DNA of 43,446 nt, from NCBI GenBank assembly GCA_000434475.1, contig FR879514.1:1-43446 (forward strand). Direction: 5' to 3'. Numbering within the stretch: position 1 is the first letter of the stretch; every line of letters begins with the position of its first letter. This DNA is from Dialister sp. CAG:486 (lineage in GTDB: Bacteria > Bacillota > Negativicutes > Veillonellales > Dialisteraceae). The notes below the pieces were generated by a model. The model was not told the DNA's origin. It worked only from the letters and a program-made list of their open reading frames with translations, and searched no databases. Below, in pieces: positions 7,223 to 16,580 of the stretch. Made by a program: the position numbers and the translations under genes.

Positions 7223-8090
7223 ATATCATTCACCTGTCTTTGCTCTTAGTATACTGAGCATCGGCTATTTCCTCAACCGCTAAAGGAAAAATAAGGTGTG
7301 ATATGTTACCGCGCTTGTAGAAATCATACCCCGTTCTCACCGGAAGATACGCCACATGGAAGCGCTTTTGATGACGATACCAGAAACCGCAAAAGTCTCA
7401 TGTCTCCTAGTCTCATGTCTGACACCACCAAAAAGGCGATGTGAAATAACGATCATCTCGTTTTCGCGTTCAATCTGCCGCGGGGGACTTGCGGCTCTCA
7501 TAGGAGTGACCGGGAAACCTTATCCCAGCTGTCTTTCATGCCATAGTCAACCCTATCCGCCCCTTTCGGGCACCTTCCCCTAGAGGGTAAGGCTTTGATG
7601 CGGGGGAAGCGGTATTCTCATTTTGTAGCCTTTATCGATGGTGCTCGGGGCAGCGCATTTGTATGACAGCTGAGCAGCCCCTTGAAGGAGGGGCGCGCCG
7701 AAGGCGGAGGATAGATCCCTATAGCGGTAAAAAATGATGTTGAATGATCCTCATCCCTGTATCGTCATTTCGAGCGAAGCGAGAAATCTTTGTTATTCGA
7801 GGCTCAGGGACACACGTTTTCCCCACGTGTGCCGCGCACCTCTCCGCTTTCTTCAACTGTCTTTCAAGCCGCCAGTGCCCTATCCGCCCCTTCGGGGCAC
7901 CTTCCCCTCGAGGGGAAGGCTGTTTTTATACTTCGCGGCACTTAGATCCTTCGACTCAGTTCTCATATTTTCAGATAAGCCATTTTTGAACACACGACCT
8001 TTTTCTCCGCTCAGGATGACGAAATGCGCCGCACCACCCACTTGAACCTTTTGAACCCTGAACCCTAAATCAAATGAAAGCAAAGTAAAA
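7223..8090. repeat. Gene-free region built from repeat modules
   Basis: No gene is supported here. Visible modules are three GCCCC/GGGGC-type hairpin fragments (about 7555-7590, 7675-7712, 7877-7918), a hairpin core at 7760-7792, and a ~105-bp module at 7934-8038. The last runs from GATCCTTCGACTCAGTTCTC to GCTCAGGATGACGAAATGCG and recurs at 36629-36732 (inverted) and 42191-42294. The first ~300 bases (7223-7540) show no recognisable structure. Confidence 0.65.
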
Positions 8091-8091
8091 A

Positions 8092-8171
8092 GGAGCTGTG
8101 AAGAAATGAGGATTCATTTCTTCACAGCCCCCTTTCTTGATTGTGAAGAAATGAGGATTCATTTCTTCACA
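8092..8171 (-). terminator. Tandem terminator hairpins after the pyrimidine operon
   Basis: Two consecutive perfect hairpins (8095-8128 and 8142-8171) share the stem TGTGAAGAAATGA with loop GGAT, identical to the one at 3757-3794. On the minus strand the second in line is followed by CTCCTTTTTAC. They lie 26 bases beyond the pyrD stop codon. Confidence 0.85.
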
Positions 8172-8196
8172 GCCCCTTTTCTTGATCATCTGTCGG

Positions 8197-9105
8197 TCAG
8201 GCTTTCAGCGTGCCGACGATCTCATTGACGTCTTTGACGCCATTCTTATCACACCATGCATCGAGTTCACGGACGATGCGTGCCATGGCGGTCGGGTCAG
8301 CGAGGTTTGCCGTGCCGACCTGGACGGTCTTCGCACCCGCCATCATGAATTCGACGACGTCCTCGCCGGTCATGACGCCGCCCAGCCCGCAGACGGGGAT
8401 ATTGACGGCTTTCGCGACCTGCCAGACCATACGAAGAGCCACTGGCTTGATCGCCGGGCCGGAGAGGCCGCCGGTGACGTTGCCGAGGATCGGGGTCCTT
8501 GTACGGGTATCGATAGCGATGCCGAGGAGGGTATTGATGAGAGAGATCGCATCAGCGCCAGCTGCTTCGACGGCTTTGGCGATGGTGACTACGTCAGTCA
8601 CATTCGGAGAGAGCTTCACGATGACAGGAAGATCTGTCGCATCCTTCACCGCTCTGGTGACTGCCGCTGCCTGCGCAGGGTCCGTGCCGAAGGCTGCACC
8701 GCCGACCTTGACATTCGGGCAGGAGATATTGACTTCGAGCGCCGAGATGCCGGGGACGGAGAGCAGTTTCGCACATTCGGCGTATTCTTCGACGGATTTG
8801 CCGACCATGTTCGCGATGTAGGGGCAGCCGAGTTTCTTCACTTCCGGGAGGTAGTGCTCGAGGAAGTACGGTGCGCCCGGATTTTCCAGACCGATGCAGT
8901 TCAGCATGCCGGAGGTGGTTTCCGCGATGCGGGTACCGTTATTGCCATTCCATGGCGTCGGTGCAAGGCCTTTACCGGAAATGGCACCGATCTCCTTCAT
9001 ATCGATGAACTGGGCAAGCTCAAGGCCGAAGCCGACGGTGCCGGAGGCGCCGATCAACGGACTTGCCATCGGGATGCCAAGGAAATTCACAGCTAAAGAG
9101 CTCAT
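8197..9105 (-). CDS. pyrD: Dihydroorotate dehydrogenase, class 1B catalytic subunit
   Basis: Oxidises dihydroorotate to orotate, the fourth step of UMP synthesis, as the FMN subunit of the NAD-linked PyrD-PyrK complex in the cytosol. The 302-aa protein has the class 1 active-site cysteine at residue 129 in EVNISCPNVKVGG. It also has an ENPG segment near 74-77 and the C-terminal phosphate-binding stretch around GGVMTGEDVVEF and GTANL. The presence of pyrK immediately upstream marks class 1B rather than fumarate-linked 1A. The ATG at 9105 is chosen because it overlaps the pyrK stop in ATGA with GAGGAGG just upstream; a longer in-frame start lies well inside pyrK. It is the last gene of the operon and is followed by a tandem terminator. 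Confidence 0.97.
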   Translation of the reverse strand: MSSLAVNFLGIPMASPLIGASGTVGFGLELAQFIDMKEIGAISGKGLAPTPWNGNNGTRIAETTSGMLNCIGLENPGAPYFLEHYLPEVKKLGCPYIANMVGKSVEEYAECAKLLSVPGISALEVNISCPNVKVGGAAFGTDPAQAAAVTRAVKDATDLPVIVKLSPNVTDVVTIAKAVEAAGADAISLINTLLGIAIDTRTRTPILGNVTGGLSGPAIKPVALRMVWQVAKAVNIPVCGLGGVMTGEDVVEFMMAGAKTVQVGTANLADPTAMARIVRELDAWCDKNGVKDVNEIVGTLKA

Positions 9106-9869
9106 AATACGACCTCCTCTGCTCTGAATACGGGGCCATCCACACAGACTTTGTAGTGACCTTTGCCATCGGCTCTGTCGCATACACAGCCAAGGCAGGT
9201 GCCGATGCCGCAGCCCATGCGGCGCTCCATGGAGACTTCGCAGGGGACGTTTGCTTCTTTCGCCATCTGCGCGGTGATACGCATCATGATGCCGGGGCCG
9301 CAGACGCAGGCTTCATCGACATTGCCATTCTTAAAGAGCTCGGGGAGGACGGAGACAGAGAATCCTTTGATCCCATAGGAGCCATCATCGGTGGTGACGA
9401 TGAGCTCTTTCAGAGTCTTGGGGAAAAGGTCTTTCCAGAAGACTTCTTCCTTGTTGCGTCCGCCGATGACGACGGTCATCTGCCCCGGCTTTGCTTTCCT
9501 TGCCATGAAGAGGATCGGCGCGATGCCGACGCCGCCGCCGATGCCGACGATGTGATTTTTATCCATATCGAAGGCGGTGCCCAGCGGCCCCAAGCAGTCG
9601 ACCACGTCTCCTGCTTTCAGGTGGGACATGGCTTCGGTGCCTTTGCCGACGATGCGGTAGATGACCTCAAGGATGCCCTTCCCCGGTTCTGTGCCGGCGA
9701 TAGAGATCGGGCGGCGCAGGATGCAGGTGGGATCATTCACCTTCACATGGATGAACTGACCGGGCTTTGCGTCTTTTGCAATGAGCGGAAGCTCGAGGCG
9801 CATGCGCCAGATCGAGGGGCCGACCAGCTCTTGGCTGAGGATGCGGCCTTTTTCTACATAGCCTGCCAT
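9102..9869 (-). CDS. pyrK: Dihydroorotate dehydrogenase electron-transfer subunit
   Basis: Carries electrons from PyrD FMN to NAD+ through a [2Fe-2S] cluster and FAD. The 255-aa protein starts with a ferredoxin-reductase-like FAD domain containing RRPISI at residues 52-57. A nucleotide-binding GIGGGVGIAP stretch lies at 109-118. The cluster-binding cysteines are C220, C225, C228 and C242 near the C-terminus (CGIGTCLGC). Length and motif order are those of PyrK. It sits one base after carB and overlaps pyrD by four bases, so it is translationally coupled within the pyr operon. Confidence 0.97.
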   Translation of the reverse strand: MAGYVEKGRILSQELVGPSIWRMRLELPLIAKDAKPGQFIHVKVNDPTCILRRPISIAGTEPGKGILEVIYRIVGKGTEAMSHLKAGDVVDCLGPLGTAFDMDKNHIVGIGGGVGIAPILFMARKAKPGQMTVVIGGRNKEEVFWKDLFPKTLKELIVTTDDGSYGIKGFSVSVLPELFKNGNVDEACVCGPGIMMRITAQMAKEANVPCEVSMERRMGCGIGTCLGCVCDRADGKGHYKVCVDGPVFRAEEVVL

Positions 9870-9870
9870 A

Positions 9871-12800
9871 TCAATTCTCCTTCACATAGTCCTGAATGGC
9901 TTCGACATGCGGTTCGCTCGAAGAAGCTGCCATGACGCGCAGGACTTCCTTCGCAGTATCGAGGGAGGTGATGCAGGGGATCGCAAGCTCGACAGCGATG
10001 CGGCGCAGGTCATAGCCTTCCTGCTCGATCTGGCTGCCATAGGAAATGGTATTCACGAGCATGTCGACACGGCCGGACTTCAGGTACTTTTCACAGTTCT
10101 CGCCTTTTTCATGGATCTTCTTGATGATCTCGACCGGGATGCCGAGTTTTTCAAAATAAGCGCCGGTGCCAGAGGTGCAGATGAGGTGGTAGCCCAGCTC
10201 TACGAAGCCTTTGGCGAGTTCGGCAGTTTCCGGCTTATCTCTGTCAGAAACGGTGATGAGGACATTGCCGCCTGCCGGTACAGTAAGATGAGCGGCTACG
10301 ACAGCCTTGTAGAGGGCTTCCTGATAGGTGTGGCCGATGCCCATGACTTCACCGGTGGACTTCATTTCCGGTCCCAGTTTGATTTCTACGAGGCCGAGCT
10401 TCGAGAAGGAGAAGACCGGTGCTTTGATCGCGACATAGCCTTTATCCGGGACAAGTCCGAGCGGAAGGCCGGTATCCTTGAGGCTTTCGCCGAGCGCGAT
10501 GCGGGTCGCGTATTCGACCATATTGATGCCGGTGATCTTGCTCATGAATGGTACGGTACGGCTGGCTCTCGGATTGACTTCGATGACATAGACTTTGTCT
10601 TTGACCACGATGAACTGGATATTCACAAGGCCCTTGACGTTCATGGCTTTGGCAATCTCTCTGGTGTAATCGGTCAGTGTCTCGATGATCTCCTGCGAGA
10701 GGTGCTGTGGCGGGTAGACCGCGATGGAGTCGCCGGAGTGGACGCCGGAGCGTTCGATCTGTTCCATGATGCCGGGGATGCAGACGTCATTGCCATCGGA
10801 AATGGCATCGACTTCGACTTCACGGCCGACCATGTACTGGTCGATGAGGACAGGATGTTCATGGGATGCAACGACGGCTTCTTTCAGGTACTGTCGAAGT
10901 TCTGCCTGATCGTAAACGATCTGCATCGCGCGGCCGCCAAGGACGTAGCTCGGGCGGACGATGAGCGGGTATTCCAGCTCTTCTGTCTTTGCCATCGCTT
11001 CTTCGACGGACTCGACGAGGCAGCCTTTCGGGCGCGCGATACCGAGCTGTCCCATCAGGGTGTCGAAGCGTTCGCGGTCTTCGGCCATATCGATGGATTC
11101 ATTCGAGGAACCGATGATGCGGATGCCGCGCTTAGCCATCGGGGTCGCCAGGTTGATGGCGGTCTGTCCGCCGAACTGGCAGATGACGCCTTCCGGTTTT
11201 TCTTTGTCGATGATTTCAAGGACGTCCTGCTCGGTCAGTGGTTCGAAGTAGAGAGAGTCGGAGGTATCGAAGTCGGTGGAAACGGTTTCCGGGTTGTTGT
11301 TGATGACGATGGATTTCTTCCCTGCCTTGCGCAATGCCCAGGAGGCATGGACGGAGCAGTAGTCGAATTCGATGCCCTGACCGATGCGGATCGGGCCGGA
11401 GCCGAAGACGACGACAGAGCCCTTGCCCTGCGGCTTCACTTCGTCTTCTGCGCCGTAGGTGGAGTAGTAATACGGGGTGTGCGCTTCAAATTCTGCCGCA
11501 CAGGTATCGACCATCTTGAAGTCCGGATGGAAATCCAGTTTCTTCTTGAAGTTTTCGACGTCTTTCGGGGTGACTTCAGCGAAGTGTGCAATGGCTTCAT
11601 CCGGCATCTGGATGCGTTTCGCCGCTTTCAGTGTCTCTTCGGTGAGGCCTTCCTTCATGAGGCGGCGTTCCATCTTGATGATGTTCTGGATCTTGTAGAT
11701 AAAGAAGAGGTCGATCTTGGTGATGCGGTTGATCTCTTCCGGTTCGATGCCGCGGCGCAGGGCTTCGGCAAGGACGAAGATCCTTTCGTTGTCGATGCGG
11801 GAGAGCAGGCAGCGGATATCATAGAGGGACTGTCCGTCGAGTTTCTTCAGGTGCAGGTAGCCTTCCCCGACTTCCAGCGAGCGGAGGGCTTTCAGGAGCG
11901 AGCCTTCGAGCGTGCGGTCGAGCGCCATGACTTCGCCGGTCGCTTTCATCTGGGTACCGATGGCACGATCGGCGAGGGTGAATTTTTCGAATGGCCAGCG
12001 CGGGAATTTGCATACGACATAGTCGATGGATGGTTCGAAGCAGGCTTTCGTATTGCCGGTGATGGCATTGGTGATCTCATCGAGGTGCAGGCCGAGGGCG
12101 ATCTTCGCTGCGACTTTCGCGATCGGGTAGCCGGTGGCTTTCGATGCAAGCGCGGAGGAACGGCTGACACGCGGATTGACTTCGATGACATAGTACTGGT
12201 TCGTCTTGGTGTCAAGACCGTACTGGACATTGCAGCCGCCTTCGATCTTGAGGTAGCGGATGATATCAAGAGATGCGGTACGGAGCATCTGATACTGGCC
12301 ATCGGTCAGCGTCTGTGTCGGAGCGACGACGATGGAGTCACCGGTATGGACACCGACAGGATCGATATTTTCCATGGCGCAGACGATGATGCAGTTGTCC
12401 GCGCTGTCTCGCATGACTTCGAATTCGACTTCTTTCCAGCCGGCAATGCTGCGTTCTACGAGGATCTGATTGATCGGGGAGAGCTTGATGCCACGGTTCG
12501 CGATCTCTTCCATCTCATAGCGATCATGTGCGATGCCGCCGCCGGTACCGCCTAAGGTGTATGCCGGACGGATGATGACCGGATAGCCGATCTTATCGGC
12601 AAAGGCGATGGCTGGTTCCAGTTCCTCGAAAATTTCAGATTCCGGGACCGGCTGATGGATCTCTTCCATTGCAGCCTTGAAAAGTTCACGGTCTTCCGCA
12701 TGCTTGATCGCATGGAGAGAAGAGCCCAAGAGCTTCACGCCGTACTGGTCGAGGACACCGGCATCCGAGAGTTGGACAGCCATGTTGAGGCCGACCTGCC

Positions 12801-13071
12801 CGCCCAGTGTCGCGAGCAGTGCGTCCGGGCGTTCCTTTTTGATGACTTCTGTCACGAATGGCAGAGTGATCGGTTCGATATAGACACGGTCAGCGATATC
12901 CACGTCTGTCATGATGGTGGACGGATTGCTGTTCACCAGGACGACTTCGACACCCTCTTCACGAAGGGAGCGGCAGGCCTGGGTACCGGCATAGTCAAAT
13001 TCCGCAGCCTGTCCGATGACGATCGGACCGCTGCCGATGACGAGGACTTTCTTCACGTCTTTATTGATCAT
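9871..13071 (-). CDS. carB: Carbamoyl-phosphate synthase large subunit
   Basis: Makes carbamoyl phosphate from bicarbonate, ammonia supplied by CarA, and two ATP. At 1066 aa it is full length: two homologous ATP-grasp halves (about 1-550 and 550-930) followed by an MGS-like allosteric domain (about 935-1066). The N-terminal signature [20 protein letters not shown] is repeated in the second half as [18 protein letters not shown]. The ATP-grasp signatures with [12 protein letters not shown] and [12 protein letters not shown] are both intact. The start ATG at 13071 overlaps the carA stop in ATGA. The long plus-strand frame opposite this gene is a coding shadow. As the only carAB seen here, it would also have to serve arginine synthesis unless a second pair exists elsewhere. 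Confidence 0.98.
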   Translation of the reverse strand: MINKDVKKVLVIGSGPIVIGQAAEFDYAGTQACRSLREEGVEVVLVNSNPSTIMTDVDIADRVYIEPITLPFVTEVIKKERPDALLATLGGQVGLNMAVQLSDAGVLDQYGVKLLGSSLHAIKHAEDRELFKAAMEEIHQPVPESEIFEELEPAIAFADKIGYPVIIRPAYTLGGTGGGIAHDRYEMEEIANRGIKLSPINQILVERSIAGWKEVEFEVMRDSADNCIIVCAMENIDPVGVHTGDSIVVAPTQTLTDGQYQMLRTASLDIIRYLKIEGGCNVQYGLDTKTNQYYVIEVNPRVSRSSALASKATGYPIAKVAAKIALGLHLDEITNAITGNTKACFEPSIDYVVCKFPRWPFEKFTLADRAIGTQMKATGEVMALDRTLEGSLLKALRSLEVGEGYLHLKKLDGQSLYDIRCLLSRIDNERIFVLAEALRRGIEPEEINRITKIDLFFIYKIQNIIKMERRLMKEGLTEETLKAAKRIQMPDEAIAHFAEVTPKDVENFKKKLDFHPDFKMVDTCAAEFEAHTPYYYSTYGAEDEVKPQGKGSVVVFGSGPIRIGQGIEFDYCSVHASWALRKAGKKSIVINNNPETVSTDFDTSDSLYFEPLTEQDVLEIIDKEKPEGVICQFGGQTAINLATPMAKRGIRIIGSSNESIDMAEDRERFDTLMGQLGIARPKGCLVESVEEAMAKTEELEYPLIVRPSYVLGGRAMQIVYDQAELRQYLKEAVVASHEHPVLIDQYMVGREVEVDAISDGNDVCIPGIMEQIERSGVHSGDSIAVYPPQHLSQEIIETLTDYTREIAKAMNVKGLVNIQFIVVKDKVYVIEVNPRASRTVPFMSKITGINMVEYATRIALGESLKDTGLPLGLVPDKGYVAIKAPVFSFSKLGLVEIKLGPEMKSTGEVMGIGHTYQEALYKAVVAAHLTVPAGGNVLITVSDRDKPETAELAKGFVELGYHLICTSGTGAYFEKLGIPVEIIKKIHEKGENCEKYLKSGRVDMLVNTISYGSQIEQEGYDLRRIAVELAIPCITSLDTAKEVLRVMAASSSEPHVEAIQDYVKEN

Positions 13072-14132
13072 TTTTTGAATTCCTCCATGGCCTTGGTAAA
13101 TTCGGTGAAGAGATAGAAATTATCCTTCGGTCCCGGGGAGGCTTCCGGATGGTACTGGACAGCCTGGATCGGAAGGGTCTTGTGACGGATGCCTTCGATG
13201 GTGCCGTCATTGACGCTTCTGTGGGTGACTTCGATGCATTCCGGAAGGTCGTCATCGGAGATCGCATAGCCATGGTTCTGGCTGGTGATATAGACGCGGC
13301 CCGTGCGAAGATCCTTGACCGGGTGGTTCGCTCCGCGGTGGCCAAAGGGCAGCTTGAAGGTGTGACCACCGAGTGCTGTCGCGAGCATCTGGATACCAAG
13401 GCAGATGCCGAAGATCGGTTTCTTTCCGATGAGCTTCTTGACGGTCTCTACGACGAATGGCACATCCTGCGGGTCCCCCGGTCCAGGAGAGAGGAAGATG
13501 CCGTCCGGATTTCCTGCCAACAGCTCTTCGGCAGACGTATGCGCCGGGAAGACATGGACGGTGCAGTCATTGGCCGCAAGCGAGACGAGGATATTCTTTT
13601 TCAGGCCGCAGTCGAGAAGGGAGACCTGATATTTCCCATCGCCATAGGTATAGGGATAGTCGGTCGTCACGCGCTCTACCTGATCTCTGTGGAGCGGCTT
13701 TGCGAGTTCTTCGGCGATGAATGCATCGCTTCTGTCTGCCGAAACGATGATCGCTTTCATGACGCCCTGGGTACGGACCATGCGTGTCACGGCACGGGTA
13801 TCGACATTGTAAAGGCAGGGTACATGGTATCTTTCGATGAAATCGGTGATCTTTTCTTTGCATTCCCAGTTCGACGGATGCTCTGCGATTTGGTCAAGGA
13901 CGAAGCCTGCTGCTGCCGGCTTTCTATTCTGCATGAAAAGATCGTTCGCGCCATAGTTACCGATGAGCGGGTAGGTCAGGGTGAGGATCTGCCCTTCATA
14001 GGACGGATCTGTGAAACATTCCTGATAGCCTGTCATGCCGGTATTGAAAACCAGTTCCCCCAGCCCTTCGACAGAGCCTAAGAGGTCGCCTTCGAAACGG
14101 GCACCGTTTTCCAAAATCAAGAGGCCTTTCAT
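13068..14132 (-). CDS. carA: Carbamoyl-phosphate synthase small (glutaminase) subunit
   Basis: Hydrolyses glutamine and channels ammonia to CarB. The 354-aa protein has a CarA-specific N-terminal domain and a class I glutamine amidotransferase domain. The nucleophile is C244 in GICLGIQML and the triad partners are H328 and E330 in [12 protein letters not shown] lies at about 214-221. The ATG at 14132 overlaps the pyrC stop (ATGA) and the carA stop overlaps the carB start, so expression is tightly coupled. Length and residues are those of an active subunit. Confidence 0.98.
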   Translation of the reverse strand: MKGLLILENGARFEGDLLGSVEGLGELVFNTGMTGYQECFTDPSYEGQILTLTYPLIGNYGANDLFMQNRKPAAAGFVLDQIAEHPSNWECKEKITDFIERYHVPCLYNVDTRAVTRMVRTQGVMKAIIVSADRSDAFIAEELAKPLHRDQVERVTTDYPYTYGDGKYQVSLLDCGLKKNILVSLAANDCTVHVFPAHTSAEELLAGNPDGIFLSPGPGDPQDVPFVVETVKKLIGKKPIFGICLGIQMLATALGGHTFKLPFGHRGANHPVKDLRTGRVYITSQNHGYAISDDDLPECIEVTHRSVNDGTIEGIRHKTLPIQAVQYHPEASPGPKDNFYLFTEFTKAMEEFKK

Positions 14133-15421
14133 TTGAGCACCTTTCCTTCTTTCATGACAATCTCTCCATCCACGATGGTCATGACCGCTTTGCCTTTCAG
14201 CGTCAGTCCTTCATAAGGAGTGAAGAGGGATTTCGTATAGAGATCCTGTCCGTGGACAGTCCATTCTTTATCCGGATCGATCAGCGTAATATCTGCCGGA
14301 GCGCCTTCTGTCAGGACGCCGCCTTCGATGCCGAGGAGCTTTGCCGGGTTCACACTCATCAGCTCGACGATCTTGTCGATGGTGAAGCCCTCCTGATGGT
14401 AGAGCACCGTCAGCGTCGAGGCAAGAGAGGTCTCAAGACCTGCAATGCCGTTCGGCGCACAGTTGAAGGGAACATCCTTTTCTTCATTGCAGTGCGGGGC
14501 ATGATCCGTCATGATGGCGTCGATGGTGCCATCCTTCAGTCCTTCGATCAGCGCTTTTCTGTCTTCGTCCGTACGCAGCGGCGGCGCCATTTTGAAAGCC
14601 GCTTCATAGTGCTTCAGCCATTCGTCTGTGAAATAGAGGTGCTGCGCGGTGACTTCTGTCGAGCAGTTCACACCCTTCGCCTTGGCCTCGCGGATAAGAT
14701 CGACGGCCTTGCCGCTCGATACATGCGCGATGTGGATATGACAGCCGGTCAGCTCCGAAAGGAGCAGGTCGCGAGCGACTGCGATATTTTCCCCTGCCGC
14801 CGGACGTCCGGTGACGCCCATCGCATAGGAGACCTTGCCTTCATTCATGAAGCCGTGTCCGCACATCGTCATATCTTCCGCATGGTCGATGACCATCTTG
14901 CCGAGCTGATCCGCATACTCCATGGCGCGTCGCATGAAATTCGCGCTCTCTACATAGTGTCCATCATCCGAGAAAGCGACAGCGCCATCCGCTGCCATAT
15001 CCCCCATTTCCGAGAGCTGCTTGCCTTCGAGATTCTTGGAGATCGAGCCGATCACGGAAACCTTCACGACACCAGCCTCAGCTATGCGGTGCTTCACATC
15101 ACGCAAAACCGCCGCATTGTCGATGACAGGCTTCGTATTCGCCATAGTCGCGACACGGGTCACGCCGCCGGCAGCCGCTGCCTGTGTGCCTGTATAAATA
15201 TCTTCCTTGGCTTCCTGTCCCGGTTCACGCAGATGGACATGCATATCGATGAGACCTGGTGTGACGAAAAGTCCCTTCGCATCGATTTCTTCTACCTCTT
15301 TGCCAGCCGCGCTGACATTCTGGCCGATTTCCTTGATCTTTCCATCTTCCACCAGGATATTTGTCACTTCATGCTGGTGCTTGGCCGGGTTTACGATGGT
15401 ACCATTCTTAATTAAGAGCAT
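14129..15421 (-). CDS. pyrC: Dihydroorotase
   Basis: Cyclises carbamoyl aspartate to dihydroorotate, step three of UMP synthesis. The 430-aa length and the early metal motif DMHVHLREPG (H61, H63) mark a type I dihydroorotase of the amidohydrolase superfamily. Later zinc-site and substrate residues are visible, including DHAPHCNEE near residue 305, and the C-terminal beta-sandwich part is present. The start used is the ATG at 15421, inside the last codons of pyrB and downstream of GGAGGGG. A TTG one codon earlier is also possible. It overlaps carA by four bases. All residues expected for activity appear intact. Confidence 0.96.
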   Translation of the reverse strand: MLLIKNGTIVNPAKHQHEVTNILVEDGKIKEIGQNVSAAGKEVEEIDAKGLFVTPGLIDMHVHLREPGQEAKEDIYTGTQAAAAGGVTRVATMANTKPVIDNAAVLRDVKHRIAEAGVVKVSVIGSISKNLEGKQLSEMGDMAADGAVAFSDDGHYVESANFMRRAMEYADQLGKMVIDHAEDMTMCGHGFMNEGKVSYAMGVTGRPAAGENIAVARDLLLSELTGCHIHIAHVSSGKAVDLIREAKAKGVNCSTEVTAQHLYFTDEWLKHYEAAFKMAPPLRTDEDRKALIEGLKDGTIDAIMTDHAPHCNEEKDVPFNCAPNGIAGLETSLASTLTVLYHQEGFTIDKIVELMSVNPAKLLGIEGGVLTEGAPADITLIDPDKEWTVHGQDLYTKSLFTPYEGLTLKGKAVMTIVDGEIVMKEGKVLK

Positions 15422-16373
15422 CAATGTCTTTCCCCTCCGTCAGTGTCAAATATTCCAAAGCCATACGTACAGCTACGCCATTTCTGACTTCTTCCTGAAT
15501 CCAGGATGCTTCATCGTAGGCTACATCATAACCGATTTCAATGCCTCTGTTCATCGGGCCCGGATGGATCACTGCCACATCCGGCTTGCAAAGTGCAAGG
15601 CGCTTCTGATTGATGCCGAAAAGGCGTGCATATTCGCGGGTCGTCGGGATGAATCCGCCAGCCGCTCTTTCGAGCTGGATACGGAGGATATTGATCGCAT
15701 CCGCATCTTTCAAAGCCGTCTCCAGATCATCATCCACGATGCAGCCCATCGCTTCCAGTTCCTTCGGGACCAGTGTACGCGGTCCCACCAGATGCACTTC
15801 GGCTCCCAGCTTTGTGAAACCTATGATATCGCTTCTTGCGACACGGGAATGCAGCACGTCACCGATGATGACATACTTCATTCCTTTGATCTTCTTTCCT
15901 GCTTCCTTCATAGTGAAGAGCTCCAGAAGCGCCTGGCTCGGATGCGCATGGGCGCCATCGCCTGCATTCAGCACGACCGGCACCTTCACCTTAGGGCTCA
16001 TGACCTTGGACGCAAAAAGAGCAGCCCCTTCAGACGAATCACGAATGACCACTGCATCCACTCCCATAGCGGAAACGGTCAGCAATGTGTCTCGCATACT
16101 TTCACCCTTCGTCATCGAGCTGCCACTCTTTGTAATGTTGATCACGTCGGCTCCCAAATACTTACCGGCAAGCTCGAAAGAACTACGAGTTCTGGTAGAT
16201 GCTTCGGAAAACACTGTTACGATAGATTTGCCTTTCAGGAAATCTTTTTTCTTATTGTCAGATAACACAATTTTTTTCATCTGTGCTGCTACTTCTAAGA
16301 TCCGCTCAATCTCTTCGGCTGTGAAATCAGCTAGCCCAAGAACACTGCGGCCTTGTAGTGAAATCGTGCTCAT
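15408..16373 (-). CDS. pyrB: Aspartate carbamoyltransferase catalytic subunit
   Basis: Joins carbamoyl phosphate and aspartate, the committed step of pyrimidine synthesis. The 321-aa protein shows the carbamoyl-phosphate loop STRTR at residues 59-63, an HPSQALLELFTM segment near 145, and HPGPMNRG near 275. It is the first gene of the six-gene operon and has a good AGGAGG site upstream of the ATG at 16373. No pyrI regulatory subunit follows, so the enzyme is probably an unregulated trimer, as in many Firmicutes. Control would then fall on transcription. Confidence 0.97.
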   Translation of the reverse strand: MSTISLQGRSVLGLADFTAEEIERILEVAAQMKKIVLSDNKKKDFLKGKSIVTVFSEASTRTRSSFELAGKYLGADVINITKSGSSMTKGESMRDTLLTVSAMGVDAVVIRDSSEGAALFASKVMSPKVKVPVVLNAGDGAHAHPSQALLELFTMKEAGKKIKGMKYVIIGDVLHSRVARSDIIGFTKLGAEVHLVGPRTLVPKELEAMGCIVDDDLETALKDADAINILRIQLERAAGGFIPTTREYARLFGINQKRLALCKPDVAVIHPGPMNRGIEIGYDVAYDEASWIQEEVRNGVAVRMALEYLTLTEGKDIDALN

Positions 16374-16394
16374 GCCGGCCTCCTTGAATCAACG

Positions 16395-16413
16395 CATAGA
16401 ATGGGATTCTATG
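16395..16413 (-). promoter_or_regulatory. Leader hairpin of the pyr operon
   Basis: CATAGAAT and ATTCTATG form a perfect 8-bp stem around three bases, between the transcription start and the AGGAGG of pyrB. The whole leader is only about 50 nt. There is no room for a PyrR-type anti-terminator and terminator pair. Confidence 0.55.
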
Positions 16414-16432
16414 ATAAATAGTTATCCCTATA

Positions 16433-16461
16433 ATCATAAAGGGTAATTCACACTTTTTCAA
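16433..16461 (-). promoter_or_regulatory. Promoter of the pyr operon
   Basis: On the minus strand TTGAAA (16456-16461) and TATGAT (16433-16438) are 17 bases apart. An imperfect inverted repeat, TTATCCC (16422-16428) and GGGTAA (16441-16446), straddles the -10 box and could be an operator. The region up to 16580 has no gene. Confidence 0.7.
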
Positions 16462-16580
16462 TAGCATAAGGGTATTAAATTTTTATTATGAAAAGAGCTT
16501 GAGGTTTAAGAAAGCACTGTCTCGATCGCTCCTCCCGATCGCCAGGGAAACGCAATCTATAGGTTATCCACCCCAAGCCC

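Noticed and set aside
9907..12555. Very long plus-strand open frame opposite carB
   Set aside because: The frame is antisense to a full-length, motif-perfect carB. Its translation is rich in D, F, R and H without recognisable domains, as expected from codon bias. Similar shadows lie opposite the TRAP permease (18479-20314), pheT (25459-27933), pyrC (14252-15415) and topA (32133-33566).
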